Part shown: positions 26,864 through 33,871 of the stretch, one piece after another
Layout: each line of letters opens with the position of its first letter
How positions within the stretch are numbered: position 1 is the first letter of the stretch
Source of the DNA: JBGAPI01 sp044221335
GTDB taxonomy: Bacteria > Pseudomonadota > Gammaproteobacteria > Xanthomonadales > Ahniellaceae
Reading direction: 5' to 3'
NCBI GenBank assembly: GCA_044221335.1
Contig: JBGAPI010000001.1
Location: 1 to 64,000, forward strand
DNA: 64,000 nucleotides
Program-made: the position numbers and the translations under genes
The notes under the pieces: model-generated
What the model was told of the DNA's origin: nothing
Database searches by the model: none
What the model saw: only the letters and a program-made list of their open reading frames with translations

Positions 26864-27589
26864 ATGCGTGCCGCACCGATGTCGCCGGCGCCACGCTGGC
26901 TGCCGCGCCTCGCGCTGGTCGGCCTGGCGCCGTTGTGGCTGGCCCAGGCGCTGTACACCCGACGGGTCACGCCGCGCTTGCCGGAGCCGCCGGGCGAGCG
27001 CCGTGGATGCGCGGGATCCGGTCCGCCGCTGCGCCTGCTGATCGCCGGCGACTCCGCCGCGGCGGGGGTCGGTGTCGGCCATCAGGACGACGCGCTGTCG
27101 GGGCAGCTGGTCGCCGCTCTGTCGCGCCGCTACCGGATCGAATGGACGCTGCTCGCGGCCACCGGCGCCACCACCCCGGAGGTGCACCGGCGACTCGCGG
27201 CCACGGAGCCGGGCGGCTACGACGTCGCGGTACTGTCGACCGGCGTCAACGACGTCGTGGCGCTGGTGCCCACCGCGCGCTGGCTGCGCCAGCAGCGGCA
27301 GCTCGTCGCGCTGCTCGCCGAACGCCATGGCGTGCGCCGGGTCCTGCTGACCGCGGTGCCGCCGATGCAGCGCTTCCGCGCGCTGCCGCAGCCGCTGCGC
27401 TGGCTGCTCGGCGCGCGGGCGCGGGGATACCGGGATGCGCTCGCTGGCGCGATCGGCGCGTGGCCGGGCGCAGAACTGGTCGACGCCGAATTGCCGGATC
27501 AGCCGGAGGCCCTGGCGATCGACGGATTCCATCCGGGTGCGGCGAGCTATCGGGCGTGGGCCGAGCGGGTAGCGGCGCGGATCGGCTGA
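26864..27589 (+). CDS. SGNH/GDSL hydrolase, membrane-anchored
   Basis: 241 aa. A hydrophobic N-terminus (LALVGLAPLWLAQAL) precedes the SGNH blocks GDSAAAGVGVG (nucleophile Ser), GVNDV and DGFHPG (Asp/His). Such enzymes are esterases or lipases. Segment LRLLIAGDSAAAGVG and the overall size resemble family members that deacylate lipids or esters outside the cytoplasm; the substrate cannot be predicted. Confidence 0.9.
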   Translation: MRAAPMSPAPRWLPRLALVGLAPLWLAQALYTRRVTPRLPEPPGERRGCAGSGPPLRLLIAGDSAAAGVGVGHQDDALSGQLVAALSRRYRIEWTLLAATGATTPEVHRRLAATEPGGYDVAVLSTGVNDVVALVPTARWLRQQRQLVALLAERHGVRRVLLTAVPPMQRFRALPQPLRWLLGARARGYRDALAGAIGAWPGAELVDAELPDQPEALAIDGFHPGAASYRAWAERVAARIG

Positions 27590-27693
27590 CGCGCGCGCCG
27601 CGTGTCCGGACGTGGCACGCTCGACGCGCGTCCACATCGCGGCTTCCGCTGCGCTTCTTCCTGTCGACGTCCGAAGCCTTTCCGGAGCATGCG

Positions 27694-28014
27694 ATGAAGA
27701 GCACCGAGTACCGCCGCACCCTGCGCTTCTATGCGCTCTACCGCGCGGCGAATCCGACGACCATCGACGTGCTGCGCTACAACGCGTGGCTGTGGGTCTA
27801 CTGGTGGATCGCCATCGCCTGCGCCTACCTGCTGCTGGAGCGCTGGGTGTCGCCGTATTTCGCCACGGTGGGTGCCGCCGCACTCGCCGGCGCGGCCCTG
27901 CGCGACCTGCGCTACTGCCACTCGGCGGCGCGGCGCTGGCCGCTGATGCGCGCGCTGCTCGACTGGGACCGGGTCGACCAGGAACTGGCGAAGGATCGGG
28001 GGGATACGCGCTGA
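27694..28014 (+). CDS. Small two-pass membrane protein, unknown
   Basis: 106 aa. Two hydrophobic segments (WLWVYWWIAIACAYLLL and YFATVGAAALAGAALRDL) are followed by a basic/acidic C-terminus. GGAG precedes the ATG. No family is recognised. It ends 118 bases before a bidirectional terminator. Confidence 0.72.
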   Translation: MKSTEYRRTLRFYALYRAANPTTIDVLRYNAWLWVYWWIAIACAYLLLERWVSPYFATVGAAALAGAALRDLRYCHSAARRWPLMRALLDWDRVDQELAKDRGDTR

Positions 28015-28132
28015 GCCGGTCGGCCGTCGCGACGGACCCACGATGCGGGAGCGTCGCCGATGGGCGACCTGCAGGGCGAACCTTGCGCGGTGATGCCGTA
28101 GCGCCTCGTGGCGGCGGCCGGGGTCGCGCAAC

Positions 28133-28163
28133 GAAAAACCCCCGCGCGAGGCGGGGGCTTTTC
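28133..28163. terminator. Bidirectional intrinsic terminator
   Basis: A 7-bp GC stem CCCCCGC / GCGGGGG with loop GCGAG is flanked by AAAAA on the left and TTTT on the right, so it can work on both strands. It separates the plus-strand small membrane gene from the convergent minus-strand kinase gene ending at 28189. Confidence 0.92.
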
Positions 28164-28188
28164 GTCATTCACTGCACGCCGCTGTCGA

Positions 28189-30222
28189 TCAGCCGCGGGC
28201 CTTTTTCGGACGGTAGTTCTCGAGGCTGCCGACCAGGCGACCGAGTTCCGGTTCCACCGCTTCCTGCGCCTTCTCCTGCGCGTTCAGCTGGGTGAAGTCG
28301 ACCTTGGTCTTGAGGCCGGTGTCGAGCGGCGAGCGCGAGTCGACGTCGTAGCTGCGGACGGTCAGCGACGCCGAGTTCAGCGTGTCGGTCTGGCCGTAGA
28401 AGCTGATCGGGGTCGAACCCAGCGGCTCGGCACGGACCACCGTCACCGCGCGGACGTTGGCCGCCTGCGACAGCGCGCCCAGCACCAGCGGGAGGTCCGG
28501 CTTGTGGCTCGCCAGCATCCGCGACAGGCCCGGCACCATCTCGGCGTCGACCAGGATGAAGCCCGAGCGGCGCAGTTCCTCTTCGATCATCTGCGTCGCC
28601 GGACCGGTCAGCGCCGGGTCTCCGATCGCGATCACCGCAACCTTCGGCGGACCGGCCGGGTGCGGCGGCTGGGCGATCGGGGCCGGGCCGTTGTTGCGGG
28701 CCAGCGCGTCACGCTCGGCCTTGGCCATGCGCCGCAGCGGGCCGAGCGAACGGTCGTCGCCGGCCGGCTCGTCCGGCACGCCGGCGATCGGCTGCGGCGG
28801 GGTGTTCTCCGCCACGGTCGGGTTGCCGCCGTTGCCCGCGGTATTGCCGTTGCTGCCGTTCGGCGCGTTGCCGTTGGCGTCGCCACCGTTGCCGTTCTGC
28901 GGATTGGCGTTCGGGGCATTGCCGTTGTCGGCGACCGGCGCGCTGCCGTTGTTGCCGTTCGGCGCGTCGTTGCCGGCAGGCGGCGTGGTGCTGCTGCGGA
29001 TCGGCTGGGCCGTGCTGGTCGGGGTCGACGGCTGGTCGGTCGTGGCGACCGGCGGCGCGGTCTTGCCGGAAAAGCCCAGCTGGTCGCGGAAGGCCCAGGC
29101 ACCGCCGCCGAGCGCGGCCAGCGCCAGCACCGCGGCGATCGGGATCACGATCGCGGCCGTGTTGTTGCTCTTCTGCTGCTTCTGCAGGACCGACGGGCGG
29201 GTGTCATAGTGGGCGACCGGCGGCGGCGGCGCGGCCATCACCGGCGGCGGCGGAGCCGCGACCGGAGCTGGCGGGGCCGCGGCGGCCAGCGGCTGCTGCA
29301 CGCTCTTCGGGAGTTCCGAGGCGCCCGGCAGCGGCGTCTTCAGGCCGAGCTGGGTCGACGCGGCGGCCGACAGGATCGGCTTGGCCGAGATCGTGTTGCC
29401 GGAGGACAGCGCCGGGTGGCCGTTCAGGTCCTTGATGATCTCGTGGCAGTCCTGGTAGCGGGCCGCCGGGTCCTTGGCGGTCATCTTCTTCAGGATCGCG
29501 ACGGTCGCCTCGTCGATGTTGCCGTTCAGCTGGCGCACGTCCGGGATTTCGGCGCGCACCACTTCCAGCATCAGGCCGAGCGGCGACTCGTCGGTGAACG
29601 GCATCCGGCCGGTCAGCAGTTCGAAGAACACGATGCCGAGCGAGAAGATGTCGGAGCGCGCATCGACCGCCTGGCCGACGCAGACTTCCGGCGACAGGTA
29701 GCCCGGGGTGCCGACCAGCTCGCCGGTCGAGGTGAGCTTCTTCGAGAAGTCGGTGGACGACAGCGCGATGCCGAAGTCGGCGATCTTGATCTGGCCGCGC
29801 TGGTTCAGCATCAGGTTGGCCGGCTTGATGTCGCGATGCACCAGGCCCTTGTCGTGCGCCGTCGCGAGACCCATGCAGGTCTGGTAGATGACGCGGAGCG
29901 ACTGCTCCGTGCTCATCGTCTTCTCGCGCTTCAGGAACGAGGACAGCGATTCGCCCTCGACGAACTCCATCGCGAAGAAGGGCTGGCCCTCGTGCTCGCC
30001 GATGAAGTAGATCTGGATGATGTGCGGGTCGTTCAGCGCCGCCATCGAGCGCGCTTCGCGCAGGAAGCGTTCCTTGATGCCCTCGTCGTGGGCGAGCGCC
30101 GGGGAGAGCATCTTGATCGCCACGTAGCGATTCAGCGCCGCCTCGAAACCCTTGACCACCACGCCCATGCCACCGCGACCGAGTTCAGTGACGATCTCGT
30201 AGTGGCCGATCTTCGCGTTCAT
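28189..30222 (-). CDS. Hanks-type Ser/Thr kinase with Asn/Gly-rich linker and periplasmic domain
   Basis: 677 aa. Residues 1-270 form a complete PknB-like kinase: GRGGMG loop (15-20), Lys37, HRD (129-131), DFG (149-151), GTPGYLSPE. A Pro/Ala-rich stretch, a membrane segment (356-378) and an Asn/Gly-rich low-complexity linker (418-466, repeated NGN/NAPN) follow. The C-terminal 524-677 region (VAVIAIGDPALTGPATQMIEEEL, AANVRAVTVVRAEPLG) resembles the N-terminal fold of TolB/CsgG-type proteins (inference). Substrates are unknown. GGGGAAA upstream supports the start. Confidence 0.92.
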   Translation of the reverse strand: MNAKIGHYEIVTELGRGGMGVVVKGFEAALNRYVAIKMLSPALAHDEGIKERFLREARSMAALNDPHIIQIYFIGEHEGQPFFAMEFVEGESLSSFLKREKTMSTEQSLRVIYQTCMGLATAHDKGLVHRDIKPANLMLNQRGQIKIADFGIALSSTDFSKKLTSTGELVGTPGYLSPEVCVGQAVDARSDIFSLGIVFFELLTGRMPFTDESPLGLMLEVVRAEIPDVRQLNGNIDEATVAILKKMTAKDPAARYQDCHEIIKDLNGHPALSSGNTISAKPILSAAASTQLGLKTPLPGASELPKSVQQPLAAAAPPAPVAAPPPPVMAAPPPPVAHYDTRPSVLQKQQKSNNTAAIVIPIAAVLALAALGGGAWAFRDQLGFSGKTAPPVATTDQPSTPTSTAQPIRSSTTPPAGNDAPNGNNGSAPVADNGNAPNANPQNGNGGDANGNAPNGSNGNTAGNGGNPTVAENTPPQPIAGVPDEPAGDDRSLGPLRRMAKAERDALARNNGPAPIAQPPHPAGPPKVAVIAIGDPALTGPATQMIEEELRRSGFILVDAEMVPGLSRMLASHKPDLPLVLGALSQAANVRAVTVVRAEPLGSTPISFYGQTDTLNSASLTVRSYDVDSRSPLDTGLKTKVDFTQLNAQEKAQEAVEPELGRLVGSLENYRPKKARG

Positions 30223-30576
30223 GACTTTCCCCGTCTGATGGAGTCGAATGTCCGAGCCAGTCTAGCAATCCAAGCTGAACCCACCGCCACCGTGCCGATG
30301 TTCGGTTCTGGCTGGTTTTCCGTTCGCCGGCCGATTTCGTGCCGTCCGTCACCCGATCCGTGAAGCGCCCGTCAAGGATCGATGAACCGGTGGCAACGAC
30401 TGGAACGATCAACGCCGGGGGGAGCGGACAGGGGTCAGGAAACCGGGGCCGAACGGGGACCGGGGGTGGGACCGGGGTGCGGGCCGAATCGGCCGGGTCG
30501 ATCGGCCTCCTGCCGACCGCCACTGTGCCCGCTCCCGCCGGATGGCACTATCCGCGTTCCATCCAGGGGACAGCTC
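30223..30576. other. Divergent intergenic region with a G-quadruplex-type tract
   Basis: This 354-base region separates the divergent kinase and cytochrome genes and must hold both promoters; no clear -35/-10 pair was recognised. From 30417 to 30477 the plus strand carries repeated runs of four or more G. The core 30455-30477 has four G-runs with loops of 1-3 bases (GGGG ACC GGGGG T GGG ACC GGGG), satisfying the usual G-quadruplex pattern. It lies about 100 bases before the cytochrome start. Confidence 0.75.
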
Positions 30577-31473
30577 ATGAAGCGCGTGCTGAAGTGGATC
30601 GGGTACCTCGTTCTTGGCGCCCTTGCCGCGGCCGGCATCGTGGTCGGGGTCGCCTACTCGCAGTCGAACCGGGCGATGGCGCGAAAGATCACGGTGGCCG
30701 ATGCCCCGGTGGCGATCGACGGCAGCGCCGAGCAGGTCGAGCGCGGGCGCTACCTGGCCTCGACGCGGGGTTGCCAGGGCTGCCACGGCGAGAGCCTCGG
30801 CGGTCACGTGGTGATCGACGCCGGTCCCATCGGCCGGATCGTCGCGCCGAACCTGACCCCCGGCGGCCTCGGTCCGAAACTGACGGCCGTCAGCATCGAA
30901 CACGCCGTCCGCCACGCGGTCGCACACGACGGCCGGCCGCTGGTGTTCATGCCGGCACCGGACTGGGCGCAGATGTCGGACGACGACGTCGCCGCCCTGG
31001 CGGCCTACGTGAAGTCCGTCCCCGCGGTCGCCGAGCAGCCGCCGGCACAGACCGTCGGCCCGCTCGCCCGCGTGCTGTGGCTGTTCGGCAAGTTCCCGCT
31101 GCTGCCGGCCGATGGCATCCCGCACGACGTCGTCAGCCACGCCGCTCCGCCGAAGGCCGCCACCGCCGAGTACGGCAAGTACGTCGTGCAGATCTGCACG
31201 ACCTGCCACGGCCCCGGTTTTTCAGGCGGCCACGTGCCCGGCACCCCGCCGGACTTCAAGGACGCCGCCAACATCACCCGCGATGCGACCGGCCTCGCCA
31301 CCTGGACGGCCGACGACTTCCGGAACGCGCTGCGCACCGGCAAGCGCCCGGACGGCAGCGCGATCGACGAGTTCATGCCATGGAAAGAGCTCGGCAGGAT
31401 GGACGACGTCGAGATCGAGGCGATGTGGGCGTATCTGGCTACCGTCCCGGCACGGCCGAGGGGTACGCGCTGA
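30577..31473 (+). CDS. Dihaem cytochrome c
   Basis: 298 aa. An N-terminal membrane anchor/signal (WIGYLVLGALAAAGIVVGVAYS) is followed by two cytochrome c domains with CQGCH and CTTCH haem-binding motifs. Later methionines (FMPAP, EFMPWKEL) could be axial ligands. It is probably a periplasmic, membrane-tethered electron carrier; the donor and acceptor are unknown. AGGGGA precedes the ATG. Confidence 0.92.
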   Translation: MKRVLKWIGYLVLGALAAAGIVVGVAYSQSNRAMARKITVADAPVAIDGSAEQVERGRYLASTRGCQGCHGESLGGHVVIDAGPIGRIVAPNLTPGGLGPKLTAVSIEHAVRHAVAHDGRPLVFMPAPDWAQMSDDDVAALAAYVKSVPAVAEQPPAQTVGPLARVLWLFGKFPLLPADGIPHDVVSHAAPPKAATAEYGKYVVQICTTCHGPGFSGGHVPGTPPDFKDAANITRDATGLATWTADDFRNALRTGKRPDGSAIDEFMPWKELGRMDDVEIEAMWAYLATVPARPRGTR

Positions 31474-31500
31474 CGGGGAATCCGCTGCGCGAATTCCCCG
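31474..31500 (+). repeat. Stop-proximal hairpin, family member
   Basis: The stem CGGGGAAT / ATTCCCCG begins immediately after the cytochrome stop codon. The core GAATCCGCTGCGCGAATTC corresponds to the hairpin at 17478-17502. No T-run follows. Confidence 0.8.
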
Positions 31501-31538
31501 AGGGGCGGCCTGCGGCCGCCGCGAAGATCGATTTCATG

Positions 31539-31562
31539 GAGAGCGGCACCTCGGCCGCTCTC
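31539..31562. repeat. 9-bp perfect hairpin in intergenic DNA
   Basis: GAGAGCGGC pairs with GCCGCTCTC around ACCTCG. It lies between the cytochrome and the convergent GST gene and has no T-run, so its role as a terminator is uncertain. Confidence 0.65.
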
Positions 31563-31693
31563 GATCCCGAGTCGAGGCTTGGACTCGCCGGAGCCCGCTC
31601 TCCGAACACGTTCGCATTTGTCCGGTGAAACCGGACTTGCGGATTTCGCGCAATGAATTCCGAGCCGCCTCGGATCGGCGGGCAGTCCCAGCC

Positions 31694-32311
31694 CTACACC
31701 TTGAACAGTCCGGCGCGTTGCGCCGCCGGCCGCGCCGCCAGCCGGTCGCGGTAGGCCGCCAGCTTCGGCGGGATCAGGTCTGCGCACTCGGCGAACTTGA
31801 CGATCACGAGGTCGTGACCGAGCAGGATGTCGGCGAGGCTGAACTGGTCGCCGAGCAGGAACGGCTTGTCGCCGAGCTGCTGTTCCAGCACCGCGAGCAG
31901 CGGAGCGAGGCGTTCGCGCGACAGGGCGTGCATTTCCTCGTTCGGCTGGAAGCGCTTCGACACCATCACCCGCTCGCACCAGTTGTCGAGCGTGCTCGCG
32001 GCGAAGAACAGCCAGGTCAGGAATTCGTCGCGCTGCGGGCTGCCGATCGCCGGCACCAGGGTCGATCCGGGCGTGCTCTCGGCGAGCGACAGGCACATCG
32101 CCGCCGACTCGAACTGGTTGCGGCCGTCGCGGGTGCAGGACGGCACCAGGCCGAAGGGATTGATCTTCCGATAGGCCTCGCCCTTGTGCTCGCCGGCCTG
32201 GGCGTTGAGGGCCGTCTCGTCGACGCTCAAGCCGAGCTCGAAGGCGGTCCAGCGGAAACGCGCGCCGCGGTCGAAGGGGACGAAACTGAAGAGCTTGATC
32301 GGTGCGTTCAT
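31694..32311 (-). CDS. Glutathione S-transferase family protein
   Basis: 205 aa. The thioredoxin-like N-terminal domain contains NPFGLVPSCTRDG and ESAAMCLSLAE (glutathione site region). The all-helical C-terminal domain contains FLLGDQFSLADILLGHDL, the conserved N-capping Asp motif. It probably conjugates or reduces electrophiles with glutathione in the cytoplasm. AGGAG precedes the ATG. Confidence 0.92.
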   Translation of the reverse strand: MNAPIKLFSFVPFDRGARFRWTAFELGLSVDETALNAQAGEHKGEAYRKINPFGLVPSCTRDGRNQFESAAMCLSLAESTPGSTLVPAIGSPQRDEFLTWLFFAASTLDNWCERVMVSKRFQPNEEMHALSRERLAPLLAVLEQQLGDKPFLLGDQFSLADILLGHDLVIVKFAECADLIPPKLAAYRDRLAARPAAQRAGLFKV

Positions 32312-32376
32312 GCGTGGCTCCTGGCTGGAGGGTGAAAGGAGGGTCGAGCGAGAGGGCGATACGCCGGAGGCGCGAC

Positions 32377-32835
32377 TCAGGATGCGGTCGGCGTCAGCGC
32401 GAGGGCGAAATGGTAGCCGGCGATGTGCATGCCGCGACCGAAGTAGAAGGCATGCGCGCCGAAGCGCTGCACGCCGGAATCGAGATGGAACTCGGCGCAG
32501 CCGAGCCGCCGTGCCTCGGCGAGCAGCCAGTCGATCAGCTGCTTGCCGACGCCGGTGCCGCGCGCGGCCTCGTCCGTCACGAGATCGTCGACGTAGAGCG
32601 AGTGGCCGGAGTACAGCATCCGCATCTCGCGGAATCCCGCCAGCGCGACCGGCCGTTCGCCGTCGTAGGCGCCGACCAGCCGGTAACCCTCGGGCCGCTG
32701 GGCGCGGACGGCGGCGACCAGCGCGTCGCGATCGAGCTTCGGGCGGAGCTGTCGCATCACCGGCCAGGAGTCGGCGATGTCGGTGTCGGTCTGGAGTTCG
32801 CGGATCGTCAGTGGATTGGATTCAGGTCGAATCAT
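32377..32835 (-). CDS. GNAT-family N-acetyltransferase
   Basis: 152 aa. The acetyl-CoA pyrophosphate loop ARGTGVGKQLI and the preceding strand LYVDDLVTDE are typical of GNAT motif A. LGCAEFHLDSGVQRFGAHAFYFGRGM forms motif B. The substrate is unknown. It lies 65 bases upstream of the GST gene on the same strand, possibly one transcript. Confidence 0.92.
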   Translation of the reverse strand: MIRPESNPLTIRELQTDTDIADSWPVMRQLRPKLDRDALVAAVRAQRPEGYRLVGAYDGERPVALAGFREMRMLYSGHSLYVDDLVTDEAARGTGVGKQLIDWLLAEARRLGCAEFHLDSGVQRFGAHAFYFGRGMHIAGYHFALALTPTAS

Positions 32836-32963
32836 GGTCTCGCCGCATACAAAGTCGATTCGGATTCGGGATTTGCGATTCTTTGCGCGACCGCTCGTCG
32901 TCGAGCCTGCGCCGAACCACGGCGCATGGTATCGATTCGAGTGGACTCGACGAGACTCCAGGC

Positions 32964-33206
32964 ATGAACAGCAATGTCGAAAACCTGATGCTGGAACACC
33001 TGAAGCGCATCCAGGACGAGCTCGCGGCCTTGCGCGATCGCGTGGCCGACAACTCTATTCGACTTGGCCGCATGGCAAGTGGCATTGCGCGACTCGCACG
33101 TGCGGAGTCGGCGAACTACTCGGAGATCGTCGCCGACCGTCATGCGGTCGACAAGCTTGCGGAGCGCGTCGAACGCATCGAGCGGCGCCTCGAACTGAGT
33201 CCATGA
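32964..33206 (+). CDS. Small coiled-coil protein, unknown
   Basis: 80 aa, almost entirely helical with heptad spacing (LEHLKRIQDELAALRDRVADNSIRL ... LAERVERIERRLELSP). Similar short coiled-coil proteins are common near transposon or toxin genes and as orphans, but no toxin is next to it here. AGG lies very close to the ATG, so the start is not firm. Confidence 0.7.
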   Translation: MNSNVENLMLEHLKRIQDELAALRDRVADNSIRLGRMASGIARLARAESANYSEIVADRHAVDKLAERVERIERRLELSP

Positions 33207-33343
33207 CCCATCCGGACTGACAAGCCAACGGCGAGGAGTCGTTCACTCACGCCAGCGCCAGAGCCCCCGCCGCGTCAGGCTCGCGCCCTCGATTCAACCG
33301 CTGACCGAGCGTCTCCTCCTCACCCTCGCGCCGCTCTTCACAG

Positions 33344-33366
33344 GGGAATCGGCGCAGCCGATTCCC
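33344..33366 (-). repeat. Stop-proximal hairpin, family member (minus orientation)
   Basis: A 10-bp perfect stem GGGAATCGGC / GCCGATTCCC with a three-base loop lies one base after the DUF2782 stop codon. Read along the gene its core is GAATCGGCTGCGCCGATTC, matching the hairpins at 17478 and 31474 in orientation. Confidence 0.83.
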
Positions 33367-33367
33367 G

Positions 33368-33757
33368 CTACTTGAACTTGTAGAGCGTGAAATACACCGG
33401 CGCGATCGGCCCGTCCTTCGGATCGGGCTCCAGCCGGCCGTCGCCGTCGGTGTCGAGGAAGGTGAGATCGGGGCCGTGCTGCTGGTGGACGACCACCATG
33501 GTCAGGCGCGAGCCCTGGCGATACTCCTCGACCGTCGAGGTGCCGACGCTGCGGATCGACACCGCCGGTGCGGCATCGTCGTCCGGATTGACGACCTTCG
33601 GCGGGATCGGCACGTCCTCGCGGGCGCGGGGCGACAGCTTCACCTCGGGCAAGGTCGGGGGCGGATTGTCCTTGCCGGCCGGCGGGTCGGCGGCGAAGGC
33701 GCTGCCGACCAGCACGAGGCTGGCGATGGCGGCGGACAGCATCGGGATGGTCTGCAT
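33368..33757 (-). CDS. DUF2782-family secreted protein
   Basis: 129 aa. A signal peptide (MQTIPMLSAAIASLVLVGSAFAA) is followed by a Pro-rich stretch and a compact domain, EDVPIPPKVVNP ... VSIRSVGTSTVEEYRQGSRLTMVVVHQQHGP. This matches DUF2782, typically found beside polA in pseudomonads and xanthomonads. Its function is unknown. It is divergent from polA, and AGGAG precedes the ATG. Confidence 0.87.
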   Translation of the reverse strand: MQTIPMLSAAIASLVLVGSAFAADPPAGKDNPPPTLPEVKLSPRAREDVPIPPKVVNPDDDAAPAVSIRSVGTSTVEEYRQGSRLTMVVVHQQHGPDLTFLDTDGDGRLEPDPKDGPIAPVYFTLYKFK

Positions 33758-33871
33758 GGCAGTCTCCTGGCGTTGCGCCGGATGATAGTGAGGCGAACCC
33801 ACTCCGGCATGAACCGCTCGTCAGCGCGGCCGGCACCGTAAGATGGCGATCCCCTCGCCGTGCCGAACGCC

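Noticed and set aside
31474..31500. Classical Rho-independent terminator
   Set aside because: A stable stem is present but no T-run follows; the element is better described as part of the stop-proximal hairpin family.
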